Numbered from the stretch's first letter, positions 10,226-22,229 are shown. The stretch: DNA of 64,000 nucleotides from Oscheius tipulae (GCA_037178975.1 JASJZH010000002.1:4030001-4094000); one strand, 5' to 3'. Made by a program: numbers and translations. Notes: generated by a model from the letters alone, not told the origin.

Positions 10226-11640
10226 TCAGAAGAGTTTGACCGCCCGGACAGCGTTCTCTGTCATATTCAGAGCTATCCATTCTGGCGGGAAGAAGTCACT
10301 GTCCCTAGTATGTTTTCTCAAATCTCCCCCGCAACAATCTGCGTTGTAGTACACCTTTTGTCCTCGGGACAAGTAGGCTTCCCAATAAGCATAAGATGAT
10401 GAGGACGCCGTTATGAGGAAGACGTCACAGTACATCCGGCTGAACCCCCATTCCGCTACCGTCGGCCGAATCAAGTCCACACTCTCAATATGGACATTTT
10501 TCCGTCCTTTAAAGAGATCCTCGTTGAATTTGGCATCGTTGCCCATCACGTAAATGTCCTTTAGGGTAGGATTCTCCTCCAGAATGAAATCGGCAGCTTG
10601 GCGAATTTCTGGTGCATTTGGGATATTATAATAGGAGTTGTTGAGGTAGTCTCCTCGACGAACTTGGAGCTTAGCACAAGCTGGAAACAGAAAATCACTC
10701 ATGGTTAATTCGAAAGTCCGAGATCTCTACCGTAACCCATTCGTTTTCGTTGCGATACCCTTTAGTACAGAAACGTTGAATACTGCGTCAAGCTCTGGAT
10801 AAGGAACTGCTTCATGAAGAATCATGAATTTGCAGCTTTCTGCTGTTTTGCAAAGTTATATATTTTGAACTGACTCTACCCCGACCGCCTAACAGTCTTT
10901 GTCAAAAATACCCACTTTGTCATGTTCGCTTCGGAGGGAATCGTTTTGAAGATGTCATATCTGGCCGCCCGTTCCACCTCGGCAGAGCCTTTGAGCAGAT
11001 GACGAATGTAACATTGAGGCAGTAGCTTGAAATATTTGTGTGCAAATAAGTAGGATGAGTGTATATAAGCTCCAGATGAGTTATAGTCACGAAGTTCCTC
11101 GACCAGCGTATGGTTATACGTGCAGCAAGTCCAAAAATAGAAGGTTCTACTGACGTTGCAGTGTCTCTAGAACGAGGATCAGTGAGAAAAAAGGAGACCG
11201 ACTTTGGTGAAGAGCTTGAAGTAAGGCTCAAGGTTTGGGAGCCATTTTCTCGTATTATTGAACCTTTCGACAATCTTTTTGTCACTTAGAAGAGGCACTC
11301 TCTGAGAGTATTTGGCCAAGGCGAGGAAGATTATGAACTCATTTATGAGGTTTCCAATACCAGCATCGGCGGCGGGGCCTAGAGTTTGTTTTGGTAGAGA
11401 CATAGAGAGACAGAGTGACACAGAGATATACAAACAGAAACTCTGAGAGACAGAGAGATAGAGAAATCGATAGACAGAAAGATAGAGAAACGGATAAACA
11501 GAGAGAGACAGAATCTTCACCTGTAAGATACCCATCCAGACAGTTATCGTAAACTTCGAAATCTTCCGAAGAAAGAATGCAATCTGATGGTAGCCTGGAT
11601 TAATCCCAACCTTCCAAAAGAAATGAAAAATCCTGCTCGA
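10226..11640 (-). CDS. GT11-like alpha-1,2-fucosyltransferase-type protein
   Basis: The last exon (10226-10694) gives LQVRRGDYLNNS, matching the donor-binding HxRRGD-type motif of glycosyltransferase family 11. It is followed by DIYVMGNDAKFNEDLF and MYCDVFLITASSSSYAYW, the usual C-terminal family blocks. Upstream exons give the N-terminal family block DAGIGNLINEFIIFLALAKY (about 11210-11380), a middle exon (about 10916-11145, with CCTYNHTLVEELRDY) and CKFMILHEAVPYPELDAVF (10737-10840). GT11 enzymes transfer fucose from GDP-fucose in the Golgi. The histidine of the common H-x-RRGD motif is Gln here. Two splice junctions (near 10700 and 11165) do not keep the frame with canonical sites, so the gene may be decaying or my edges may be off. 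The start, probably near 11600, is unresolved. Confidence 0.6.
11398..11515. repeat. GACAGAGA/GATAGA simple repeat within GT11 intron
   Basis: More than 100 bp of GAGACAGA, GATAGA and related units make up almost the whole intron between the exon ending at about 11521 and the GIGN exon. Confidence 0.85.
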
Positions 11641-11929
11641 GGCAAATGAAGTATACGAGTACTGTGATGCCGCAAATTCAGAAGAAAGGGAGCTGTAAAC
11701 TACAAAGGACTATTGGATCAGAAACAAGACTCACGAGGAAATACGGCTGTGAAGGATATGCATTTTTGACTATGTCCAAAATCTGTTTTATTTCACTGTG
11801 CCGAAGATTGATCCATGAATGGGTGTTTTGACTTTGGCGCGACTTTTCAGTAGTGCCCTCACGACCTACTTATCTTATCTTCTGTCATCTACGACGTGAA
11901 GAAAGTCAAGTTTATTTATTTATTTATTT

Positions 11930-12271
11930 ATTTACGATTATCATATCATTTCGATATGTCGCATTTTGCTGTCTGAAGTTGTCGGGATCCACCTTAGCCA
12001 TCTGTACCCAGTTCTCCCCACATCTTGTTGCAAAATCGTCGCATGAAGACCATCTTCTGTTCACGATGAATGCGGTCTGACCGTCATGTAGCAGCAGATG
12101 TCCTGTCGATTGCACGATTTGGCTTCCTCGTCCTCTTCTTTTGACCTCGCTTAGAGCAATCACATCAAAGTCGACGTCGTGTAGAGCATCGTTCAGCTCA
12201 GCAAGACGGGCGTCTGTTCGTAGCGTTCGGCAATTCAGCGATCCGATCCTTAGACGGAGCAATTCGAACAT
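11930..12271 (-). mobile_element. Non-LTR retrotransposon fragment: APE-type endonuclease N-terminus
   Basis: A minus-strand frame of 115 residues begins with LRIGSLNCRTLRTDARLAEL and continues to DFDVIALSEVKRRGRG. This is the N-terminal half of the endonuclease domain of RTE/Jockey-like retroelements; the second block carries the catalytic Glu (SEVK). The frame stops where TTTATTTA repeats begin (11909-11937). No reverse transcriptase follows, so this is an isolated fragment. Confidence 0.75.
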
Positions 12272-13081
12272 GTAGCGCCACCAGGTTGTCCAGGCTACTG
12301 ATGGGCGAGAGTAGTCTACTGTCTTCAGCGGAAGGAAGCGACTTTCTTCTGCGAACGCAGCAAACTAACTCTCAAAGAAAGTCAAGTTAGACAGAGACAA
12401 CCCAGTTTTTTAAACTGTCATCATGAGATGAGCTCCTCCCCCTTCACTTGCAACTGGGAGAAAAATCGTGCCTTGAGTGAGCCATACCTTTAAACTTTCT
12501 AGGTTAGGTACTGTTTCAAGTCGCCGTCCTACCTACTATTGCTAGAAGAATCAATTCCTTTTCAAAAAAAACTTCAGAAGCGTTAGAACAATTTTGTTGT
12601 AAATAAAGATTGTGAGCATGTAACGTCTTTATCCATCCACACAACGTCTAATATTGCCTAAATGCTTTTAAAGCCGGTTCCTGTCCGTATAGAATTGCTC
12701 AGTTCCAATCTTTTTTGTAACATACTGATTGTGAACCCTGTATAAAAGTGCCCGAGAAGCCTTCAGAGTACGGGAAAGCCATCTGTCATACTGAATAGCC
12801 TTTTTTTTGCTGTTCCTGGTATAAACTAACTTTTCTCGTTATTTCCAACTGCCAGAAACATCGAACCAACATGCCACGAGCTCTTCTGAATATGTCACGG
12901 CCGAGTCTGCCAGTTTGATCGAGCCTGATTGCTGATATTTTCGCGGTCTGAAAACATCTGGGGTGATAGACGAATAGAGAGGAGAGACAGAAAAAGATTA
13001 GAATGAATTACAAAAGCATTGTCTTGACTTCCAGCGACAATCTCAGTATCAAATTCCTGAAAATGAAACTTTGTTGTAATT
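12272..13081. other. Gene-free stretch between retroelement fragment and repeat B
   Basis: I find no exon series or family motif here. There are AT-rich segments and a TATAAAAG-like motif near 12742, but no recognisable gene downstream of it. Confidence 0.4.
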
Positions 13082-13203
13082 TTGCTGTATGTCTGAAACT
13101 GGTCATGTTGGAAAATTTCATAAGAGAGCCCTGTAAGACGTGAATAGAACAGTTTGTCATTGAGTGACATTGAAGTAGTCTACATCAATAATTGAGTTGT
13201 AAC
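13082..13203. repeat. Dispersed repeat, copy B
   Basis: This is the partner of 9680-9812. It ends exactly where a mariner-type terminal sequence begins at about 13204, so the two elements are nested or adjacent. Confidence 0.7.
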
Positions 13204-13255
13204 TACTGGGTTGACAAATAAGTCTTTTCGCTTTTTGTAGACATGTCCTTTACCT
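13204..13255. mobile_element. Solo mariner-type terminal fragment
   Basis: The sequence GGGTTGACAAATAAGTCTTT and the following TTTTCG block match mariner terminal repeats. They also match both ends of the mariner relic in the P-glycoprotein intron (16869 and the reverse complement of 17577). No partner terminus or transposase remains. Confidence 0.65.
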
Positions 13256-13320
13256 ATTTGTCCACAGTCTGTGTTCTAACCGACTCGCAAACTATCTAAC
13301 AGCCATCGCGAAAAGTATTG

Positions 13321-13590
13321 GGTTCTAGTCAGGGATCCTAAGATTCTCATCCTGGACGAGGCTACTTCTGCTCTGGATACCGAGTCAGAGAAACTTGTCC
13401 AGTTGGCTCTCGAACAAGCAACATCTGGTCGCTCGTGTCTTGTTGTGGCTCATCGTCTCTCGACTATCAGGAATGTTCATAAGATTCTAGTGTTCAATGA
13501 GGGGCGGATTGAGGAAAGAGGAACTCATCAGGAACTTATGGACAAGAAGGGTATCTACTTCCAGTTCGTTTAGAAACAGTCTAAAATATA
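13321..13590 (+). pseudogene. Duplicated 3' fragment of the P-glycoprotein gene
   Basis: The segment copies the end of the downstream P-glycoprotein gene (about 20067-20315), with only scattered single-base changes. It spans [12 protein letters not shown] (Walker B and D-loop), the H-loop region [10 protein letters not shown] and the C-terminal EERGTHQEL block. A CAG to TAG change creates a premature stop near the end. It has no promoter or upstream exons, so it is a recent truncated duplicate. Confidence 0.85.
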
Positions 13591-13861
13591 AACCTTGAAG
13601 CTCTTTGCTTTTTTACCAGCTCATTCTTTGATCGTCAACGTGTACACTTTGACCACGGCTTATCTCTTTCAGTGTTTGACTCGTTACGTAGAGTACACTT
13701 TCGTGACCAGTGGGCGCCGCAGCAGTCGTTTCCTTGGCCTTTTCTTCGATATTTGAAGACAGATGTCTTCGAGGGAAGCTTTGATTCCGTAGGTTATCTT
13801 CGGTTTTAGTTCATAAAATGACAGATCTTCAAAGCCTACAGGCCCTGTCTCTACTCTTCAG

Positions 13862-16800
13862 CTGTTCCGGTTCTCTTCGTCTTTTGACCGACTCCTGATC
13901 ACATTTGGAACAGTACTAGCAATAGCTTCTGGCGTGTCCAAGCCTCTATTTGCTGTAATCTTGGTAATCGTTTCAATTTATGAGGCAAAAAACTTTTAGG
14001 GTCATGTTTCTCAGTCGTTCATCAACTTTACGAACATAGTATCGCATCTGAACAAAACGGGTAAGTCAACTTTTATATGGGCTAAAAGTACATCTATAGA
14101 TCCCAAAAGAGAGGAATTGTTCGATGAATTCCATCATCAAGTCTCATTCCTATGTTTTCTCTACTTACTGTTGGCTATCGGGAGTTTCTTAGCAGCCTCG
14201 CTGCAAGTTAGACAGCTTATTTCAGTATCATAGTAGGAAGTTTAGGACATTTGCTTCATTTCAGCCGGTGAGAATATGATCAATCGACTAAGAAAAGTCT
14301 TCTTGGCTGCAATTCTTCGCCAGGACATTGGCTGGTTTGACTCACAGAAGACCGGCTCTCTTTCGGCCTCCCTGTTCAGCAGCATCGATCGCCAGAAGGA
14401 TGGGACTGGGAACTGTTTAGGAATGACGATCCAGACTCTCTCCATGTTCATTTCCGGATACGCTCTCTGTTTCTACTACGACTGGAGACTGTCCTTGATA
14501 GGAACCTCTCTCACCCCGTTCATGGGATTTTGGGGCTATTGGAATAGCAATGTTGCTTGTTTTTTAATCTATCCATTGATACTTTGTCAGAAAATGGCTA
14601 CATTAGCAAAAGAACAGGAGGAAAAGAATTCTGAGGCTGGAGGAATTGCTCAGCAAGCTCTGACATCTATGCGGACAGTTATGTATTTCAATGGACAGGG
14701 GGCTGAATACAGGCGGTGAGTCTTTTTACTTATAAAATATTGTTTTCAGTTACGAATCTGTCCTGGACCACGTGAAAACCAGTGGAATCAGGTATGCTCA
14801 TTGGAATGGCAGTCTGATGGCTGTTTCTGTTTTTCTGCTCCATGCCTCGTACTGTATTACTGTCTGGGCAGGAACCGATCTAGTTTACAGCGGCCAGATG
14901 AACCCTGGAGTCGTGATTACGGTAACTCTTACATTCTTCTGTAGCTCCAAACCCTCTCAGGTTCTCATCACGATCATGCTGTGTATTGGACAACTGCACA
15001 TTGTTACTCCTCTCTTCACAAAGATCAACAGAGCTAAGGTAGCGGCCGAGCTGCTGTATCAAGTCATCGACAGGGTGGGTTCTCGATTTGAGAGGATTGT
15101 TCTATCTGCTGTTCGAAATTTGCTCTAGCCACAAACGAGAAGTTTTGCTTCTATTTTCTCTCTTGGTAACTTTCCCTAATTGTCAAAACATGTAACTCGA
15201 CTTGTCAACTGTGAGTCGCTTGTAGACTCCAGTTCCAAGGTCAACTGCTCTGATGCACTGTCGTCTTCAACAGCCCTCTCAGGTGAAGTGTCTCTACTTT
15301 CCCAAACTATTGTCGCTCTTTCGCTATTGCTCTCTGTTGTATTTCTCTACCACCTTGACTAGGGTCTGAGGTAGTCTCAGATAACTCAGATCCGAATGCT
15401 CCAGTCTTTAGCCTGTGTTGCAGATTTGGTGCTCTCATCAGAGGGACACAATCCAGGGATTAGAGTCTGGGGCAGGGTCGAGCTGGTGAAAAGCTACTAG
15501 GAGAGATGATATACCGTAGGAAGCTGATGTCTGGACGAGACAGGAACAGAGTGAAAGAGTTTTATTTTTATTATTTATTTACGTTTTCAAGTCTATGTGA
15601 CTAGCGTAGATCTCAAGATTTTCCATTCTTCGGCATCTCGGTGCCACCAGTTCGTACCCGCTAACTCTCGAATCTCGTCTTCCCATCGTTGACTTGAGTG
15701 AAAGAGTATTACGGCTGACAAAAAAGGGTTCTGTGCAGAGGGGTCGTGCCTGATTTTTTTTTCCGAATATCGACAGCTCATGACAGGTGAAAGGCACGAC
15801 CAGTCTACCAAGAACTATATCATCTCTCCTAGTAGCTTCTATCTAAACTTGACGAGAAAGAAGGGGATTGGCTTTATTCTATTTAGATTTTTGGGTTCAG
15901 TTTTCGAAGTATTCCCCATCACCTCGACACTGCCCCATTACAGCGGAAGATTCCTACAGGAATTCCTACAGTCTCTAATACGCGAATTGAGTTCCTCCTA
16001 AGAGAGCACATCTGAATCTTGGATCGGGTTGGACTATTCGCATCTGAGTTGCTCGGGACTACCTCTGACCCTAATCAAGGTGGTAGAAACTAAGCGAAAT
16101 AGAGCAAAATGCGACAAAAGTTTGAAAACTAGATACACTTCATCTGGGAATGAAGTCGACAGCACCTCAGATCAGCAGCCCGCGGGACTGCTGGACTACA
16201 AGCGAGTTGGAGTTGACATGTCAAGACACAAGGCATTCGAGCAAGTAACCAAGAGAATATAGAAAGGAAGCTTTTCGTTTCTGGCTAGAGCAAGTATAAC
16301 TCCGTGTTGCAGTTAGAACTAGAACAACTATCTTTAGGATCCAGAAATTGATTCCAAATCCAGAGATGGTCAGCGTTCAGAAGGAGTAGGAACCGTAAGA
16401 ATAGACAATTTGCACTTCAGCTACCCGACAAGAATAGATGCTCCAGTCTTGAAGGTAGAAACTACAAAGTGTTACCAAACTTGTTCAGGGAGTCAGCTTC
16501 GATGTTGAACCTGGACAAACCGTAGCGCTAGTCGGTGCTAGTGGCAGTGGAAAAAGTACAATTGTCCAGCTTCTTCTCAGATTCTATGATCCATCTTCGG
16601 GAACGGTACTCCTTTCCATCTGTGAGAGTTTTAGCTACATATAGTTTTAGCTAGCGATTGATCGAGTTGATATCAGCGACTGGAATCTGGAGCATCTGAG
16701 GAAAACAATTGGAGTTGTTTCCCAAGAACCGAAGCTGTTCGACACGACCATCGAGGAAAACATCCTATTTGGATGTGATGGTATTGCAGAGAAGGATATT

Positions 16801-19800
16801 TGGAAGGCGTTGAAGAAGGCCAACGCCCACGATTTTGTCAAGGCTTTCCCGAAGGTATTGATATTTTATTGGGTTGGCAAAACACTTTTTGTAAACATGT
16901 CCTATTCCTTGTTTATAACAACGGCCGAGCTATTGAATATAGCACCTCGTGTTGCTCACTCAGTCCTCTACCACCACTATTCAAGACACCACTTCCCTTC
17001 TACTTATTCTCTACTCTCTGTTCGTTTTGATCCGGACTATTGATGACCCGTCACCCTACCATCTGCGATATGCCATGTTGAATGAGTTCCTCAAAGGCTC
17101 GAATGGAGCCCAAACGGCGGCTAATATCAACGATGTTTACGGCCACAGGACGACGTCTACGATGATATGCCAGTTGTGGTCTTATCGCTGTCGGTCTGGG
17201 GACAAAGGCGTCGAATATGAGCCAAGGTCAGGTCGACCAGCAACTGAAGCAAAACTGCTGTAGCTTGTGAACGAGAACAATCGGCAGGCAGTACTAGCAG
17301 AGGCAACTAGCAGACTTTCAGCCAACTGGGCACAAGGATGCCACATGACCTCAGTGACGCCTAGAAGTGGCAGCGCATGTCCGTCGCCCATTCTCTCCTG
17401 TCCAGGAATGAGAGGATATCTTTTTTGCCACGCCTGGTGACGGAGGAGAAGTGGGTAACGTACGTAAACTTCCGAAGGAAGCGTAAATGGGTGGGTCCAG
17501 GGCAGACACCAAGTCCTGATGTGAAACCCGACATTTTTGTATTTGAAAAAAACGAAAAGACTTACTTGCCAACCCGATATCATCGGCAAAATATAACCAG
17601 GGACTACAAACTCTGGTTGGGGATCGAGGAGCTCAACTTTCCGGCGGACAGAAACAGAGAATCGCCATCGCCAGAGCCCTAGTCAGAAATCCAAAGATTC
17701 TTCTTCTAGACGAGGCAACTTCTGCTCTCGATGCACAGAGCGAAATCGTCGTTCAACAGGCTCTGGAAAATGTGAGTTTTCTGGTTAAAAGGACTAAAGT
17801 GAGTGAAGGCATCGAAAGGGAGGACGACGTTGGTCATTGCTCACCGTCTCTCGACAATCAGAAACGCGAACAAGATCATTACCATGAAAGACGGACAAAT
17901 AGTCGAGATTGGCTCACACGATGTTTTGATGCAGAAGAAGGGTCACTACTTTGATCTGGTCAGTAGTCAAGTCTTTGTGGATGCTGTGCAGCCAGGTATT
18001 TTTTTTCTGTATATTTCCCATAAACGAAGCTTTCAGCTGCGAAGGCGGTTTGTCGTTTCTCTCGGTCAATCAGCTCCGAAGTCAATCCACGAGAGTTCCT
18101 CCGAATGCTCTCTCCCGTACCTGAAGTTCCTCCCAAAGAAGAAACTATCATAATCGAGGATGTGGCCTTGGAGAGGCTGAAGAATGGTAAACTCAATTGG
18201 TTACAAGTTCAACTTTACAGAACTGAAAGACGAGGATGCTTCGGAGACGTCAGTAACGAGAATCTATAAAGAGATCGAGAACGACCGGAAATATTTCCTG
18301 GTCGCAGTTCTGATGGCCTGCTGTCAGGGAGCAATTTATCCGGCCTTTTCCTTCGGGTTCACTGAAACCATAAAGGTTAGTCGTTTCCTTCATTCAGATT
18401 CTCATTCTTCAGATTTTCTCCGGCCCACACAAAGAGGAAATGCTTCAGTTCGGTCATCTGTTCGCCCTGTTCTTTCTTGTGATTGGAATCTACTACGGTA
18501 TGACAGAGTTCTTCCAGGTAGAGTACTCCCTTTATTACTTCACTTTTTTTTTTAGATTTCTCTTTTCGGCATTGTGGCCGAGAGATTTGCCTTCCGACTC
18601 CGAAACAAAGTATACAGGAATCTTTTACGTCAAGATGCTGCCTACTACGACAGTCAGAAACATGCTCCTGGTCGATTGTTGACGAGGCTCTCGACAGACG
18701 CTAACAACATTAAACCGGTGAGAGGACATTGAGGAGAAAACAAAGTTTCAGGCTGTAAATGGACGTCTCGGACTGACGATAGTACTGTGTACAACCGATG
18801 TCATTGCCTATTCCTTGGCTATCTATTTTGGATGGCAAATGGCTCTTGTGGTAATTTAAAAAAGGTGTACCTCTTATATAATAACTTGGAGGCTATTCCT
18901 GTCTTCTCTCCCGTCTACATAGCCTTCGCTTTCAAGAGCAAGTTTCTCAAGAGGAAAATGGTTCAAGACGAGAAGGAGATGGAAGACTGCGGAAAGGTTA
19001 GTAGTGGTTGTAACAAACGATTGTCAGCTTTGAGATCGCAATGGAAGCCATGGACAACATTCGAACTGTCCAAGCACTCACACTGGAGTCCAACATGCAT
19101 TCAAAGTACTGTTCTCATCTGGAGACACCAATTAGGAATGGGCGCCAAAGAGCCTTTGTTCAGGTTACCTGACATAGAAAACTGTACACAAACTTGTTCA
19201 GGGGTTCGCATTCGGCCTGACCAATGCAATACATTTCTTACTGTACAGTATCTGCTTCCGAGCGGGACTTTATTTCATCTACCACAACTATCTTGAACCA
19301 CAGGATATGCTTCGATCCATGTTCATGGTCACCTTCACATCGTTCAGTCTGGGAGGAATATCAAGCTATACACCAGAGTTCATCAAAGCTAAGATGGCAG
19401 CGGGACTTCTGTTCAAAATGATGGATCAGAAGCCGAAGATTGATAGTTTGAACGACGAGGGAACCAAGCCGACGATCCAAGGAAACATCAAGGTGACAGA
19501 CATTTTTCTCAGAATAATCCTGGTTCTAGATGGACAGTCTCCGGTTTTCTTATCCTGAAAGGCAAGATGTAGAGGTCTTGAAAGGGTTAGATCTGGAATT
19601 GAAAGAAGGACAAACGGTGGCTCTGGTAGGAGCGAGCGGCTGTGGAAAATCGACTGTAGCTTCTCTGTTAGAGAGACTTTACGATCCCGAGGATGGCGCA
19701 ATCGTAAGAGTTTTGAATAATCTCACGATTAAATTCTAGGAACTAGACGGCTACAATATATCCGCGATAAATACAAAACATCTCCGTTCGAACCTTGCAA

Positions 19801-20325
19801 TTGTCAGTCAAGAACCGGTGCTCTTCGACATGTCTATTAAGTAAGCCCTTCCACGCTAACCTCAAGCAAAAGTTCAGAAAGAATATCATGTATGGACTGG
19901 AAGACTCATCAATCTCTCATTTGCAGGTGGTCGAGGCAGCTAAGAAGGCCAACATCCACGAATTTATCAGCTGTCTTCCGGAAGGATATAGTACCAAAGT
20001 CACCGGAACTAAACTATCGGGAGGCCAAAAACAGAGGATAGCCATAGCTAGAGCCCTAGTCAGGAATCCTAAGATTCTCATCCTGGACGAGGCTACTTCT
20101 GCTCTGGATACCGAGTCAGAGAAACTTGTCCAGTTGGCTCTCGAACAAGCAACATCTGGTCGCTCGTGTCTTGTTGTGGCTCATCGTCTCTCGACTATCA
20201 GGAATGCTCATCAGATTCTAGTGTTCAATGAGGGGCGGATTGCGGAAAGAGGAACTCATCAGGAACTTATGGAAAAGAAGGGTATCTACTTCCAGCTCGT
20301 TCAGAAGCAATCTTCCTCTTCTTGA
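13862..20325 (+). CDS. P-glycoprotein, full-length ABCB transporter
   Basis: The gene encodes two membrane domains and two nucleotide-binding domains in the usual TMD-NBD-TMD-NBD order. The first half opens with [19 protein letters not shown], then [17 protein letters not shown]1 has Walker [10 protein letters not shown] (about 16532-16558), the signature LSGGQKQR (about 17635-17660) and Walker [13 protein letters not shown]. The second half has a linker and TMDs from about 18040 to 19420. NBD2 has Walker [10 protein letters not shown] (about 19629-19655), [20 protein letters not shown] and the H-loop. The stop is at 20323-20325. P-glycoproteins pump lipophilic toxins out of cells, typically in gut and excretory cells. 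The start and one short exon near 14210-14268 are unresolved. A 1.26-kb intron (15076-16337) and one mariner-filled intron are unusual; other introns are about 40 nt. Confidence 0.85.
15490..15842. repeat. Insertion flanked by short inverted repeats inside a P-glycoprotein intron
   Basis: AGCTACTAGGAGAGATGATAT near 15490-15511 recurs inverted near 15818-15842. Between them lies a retroelement 3' end. This looks like a composite or nested transposon insertion that enlarged the intron. Confidence 0.5.
15560..15700 (-). mobile_element. Non-LTR retrotransposon 3' end
   Basis: On the minus strand the frame [20 protein letters not shown], continuing to a stop at 15593-15595, is the conserved C-terminal tail of RTE-type reverse transcriptases (R-W-x-D-x-I...A-G...W-x-R-x-A). 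It is followed by an A/T-rich AATAAATAATAAAAATAAA tail, as expected for the 3' end of such an element. Confidence 0.7.
16869..17577 (+). mobile_element. Internally deleted mariner element in a P-glycoprotein intron
   Basis: The ends are TTGGGTTGGCAA (16869) and, inverted, TCGGGTTGGCAAGTAAGTC (ending 17577), flanked by TA on both sides. Inside, frames give [20 protein letters not shown] and EYEPRSGRP (the mariner helix-turn-helix and linker), then [20 protein letters not shown] and [15 protein letters not shown], matching the F-L-x-R-x-V-T-x-D-E-K-W core. The first catalytic region reads T-E-E-K-W and lacks the Asp; frames are broken and the middle and end are missing. The element is dead. Removing it restores an intron of about 40 nt. 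Confidence 0.85.
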
Positions 20326-20433
20326 TTGTTGATCTTGCAAATCTTTTTACAAAAGTTTTATAGAGTGAGCAGACAACAATAAAACTATAAGTGAAGTAAC
20401 CCATAGAGAAAACAGACCCAGAGTGAGAGTATC

Positions 20434-21631
20434 TTACAACGCCCTATTGTTCGTGGTCCCGTATCGAGGTGTCTTCTGGAAGTTTCGAGAGAACATCATG
20501 ACTCCTCTCTTCTGCTGTGAAGACGAGTTCATGATCATTCCACCGCCGAATCCGGCTCGGAAACGGTCAGAGTATCGACGATATGATATCGAAGACTTTT
20601 GCTTCTAATAATGGTATTAATGCGGCTTCGAAAAAGGATTACCTGCTGTGATCTACCCATTCTGTTCGTCACACAATTGGCCACATATATTGCAAAAACT
20701 ACTATTCCCAAGAGAGCCGCTGCCAGCCATTTTGCCCAGTTTGGAATCGACGTCAAAGACTGAAAATACTTTTCAGATTGGCAAATAATAAAAAGTACCT
20801 CAGCTTTCTCAGCAAACCTGATTTTCCGACTGGTTATCAATGCATTTTGTAATGATTTCAAGACTCTCTCGTTTCCTGGAACCGGCTGGGGATGACTGAA
20901 TCTTTGAAGACGTTCCATTGCATTCCTGAAGAGTCTCTGTGATTAAACACGAGCCTTTGTTAGCTACCCGTAGATTGGAACGATGTAGGATTTATAGGTT
21001 TTCGAGGAGACCCAGATCCGGATGTAGAAGAGCATCAGATCGGCCACACACTGTCTCGACCAGTGCTGATTGACCATTGTGGCGAATTGGAAGGCGACAG
21101 CGGGAACAGATGTAGGTGGAGAATAGTCATAGACCCCACTACAGTCGTCTAACCTGAAAAGAAGATGTTCCCATCGCAAAGGATGAAGTGCTAATCTTCG
21201 CGAGAAATCCCCTCCCACACCCGCTAGTCAATCATCCTTGCTAAAACTGACCCAGACAGAGTCGCGTTAAGAATAATGACAATCCCCAGCTTCCTCGTCC
21301 TGGGTGGACAAGTTGCTCCACAAAAACACGAAGTCATGTTGACAGATCTGACCGTCTGTTCCAGTAGTTCAGCCTCTGTCCGAGAGAGAATCCCAGTGGG
21401 ATCGCACATATAAGGCGTCTGAATGTTGTTCTTTGAGTTAACCGGATGCTCCCGAACCATATGATAGTCTAGCTGACAGAACATGTCAAAATGCTTGGTG
21501 AAAGGCATCGGATACTGACAGGGACCGTGAACATTATGTGGATCTGTGGCCGGCGGTCGAATTATGGCAGCTGTGGAGCAGTCCAAAAACAGAAGAAGCC
21601 ACCACATATGGGGGCCAAGTCTTGAGAGCAA
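20434..21631 (-). CDS. MOLO1-like TPM-domain membrane protein
   Basis: Five exons run from the ATG at 21631 to the stop at 20434-20436. A signal peptide (MLSRLGPHMWWLLLFLDCSTA) leads into YMCDPTGILSRTEAELLEQT, the conserved start of the TPM domain in the MOLO-1 family. The paired-Cys block CFCGATCPPRTRKLGIVIIL follows, and the second half of the domain (FQFATMVNQHWSRQC). One membrane helix (AAALLGIVVFAIYVANCV) sits near the C-terminus, followed by a basic cytosolic tail of about 60 residues rich in Arg, Ser and Gly. In C. elegans, MOLO-1 is an auxiliary protein of levamisole-sensitive acetylcholine receptors; family members of this architecture are single-pass surface proteins. Orthology to molo-1 itself is not shown. 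Confidence 0.65.
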
Positions 21632-22229
21632 GCCGTCAGAATTGAGCTCAAATGAACTTGGTTTGAAAAAAGGGGCAAGTTAACGAGGGAAGGAGTTTCT
21701 CAATCTTCTGTAACTCAATTACAACGTCAAAGATTGTCAATGATCGGAAACTAATTTCAGTTTCTCGGGAAGTAGAAAGGTGGCAAACTCACAGGGACTT
21801 CTAGAAGAGGTGTGAGGTTTAGAAACGCTGTCAAAACACTGGAGAAAAATGGCAACTTTGGACGATGAACGTCTGCCGTTAAAATGCATGGATGAGGCGT
21901 TCACCAAGCGACAAATTCCCATGAAGATGCTTTTACGCCTTTGCTCGACGACCACAACAAACATACGAGGATACATTTCGATCATGGCTCGCAATTGGGC
22001 AGAAAATCAACCTACTCTAAAAGCGGGAACTCGAAAAAAGGGGTTCGAAACACTTTATTAGATTAGAAGATACGAGGAGGAAGTGAGAGGAGATTTCATC
22101 GCGACTAATTTTAAGACGAGTGCATGTAGGAGAAGAAAAAAGTAGAAACGTCATAATAGTATGCAGAGAAACTGCAGAAGAATCTTCCCCAAGTTATGAT
22201 AAACGAGCAGAGTTGGTGACGCACATTCA
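21632..22229. other. Intergenic region upstream of the MOLO1-like gene
   Basis: It contains a 70-codon open frame (21849-22061, plus) with no family features and no flanking exons. I see nothing else supportable. Confidence 0.4.
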
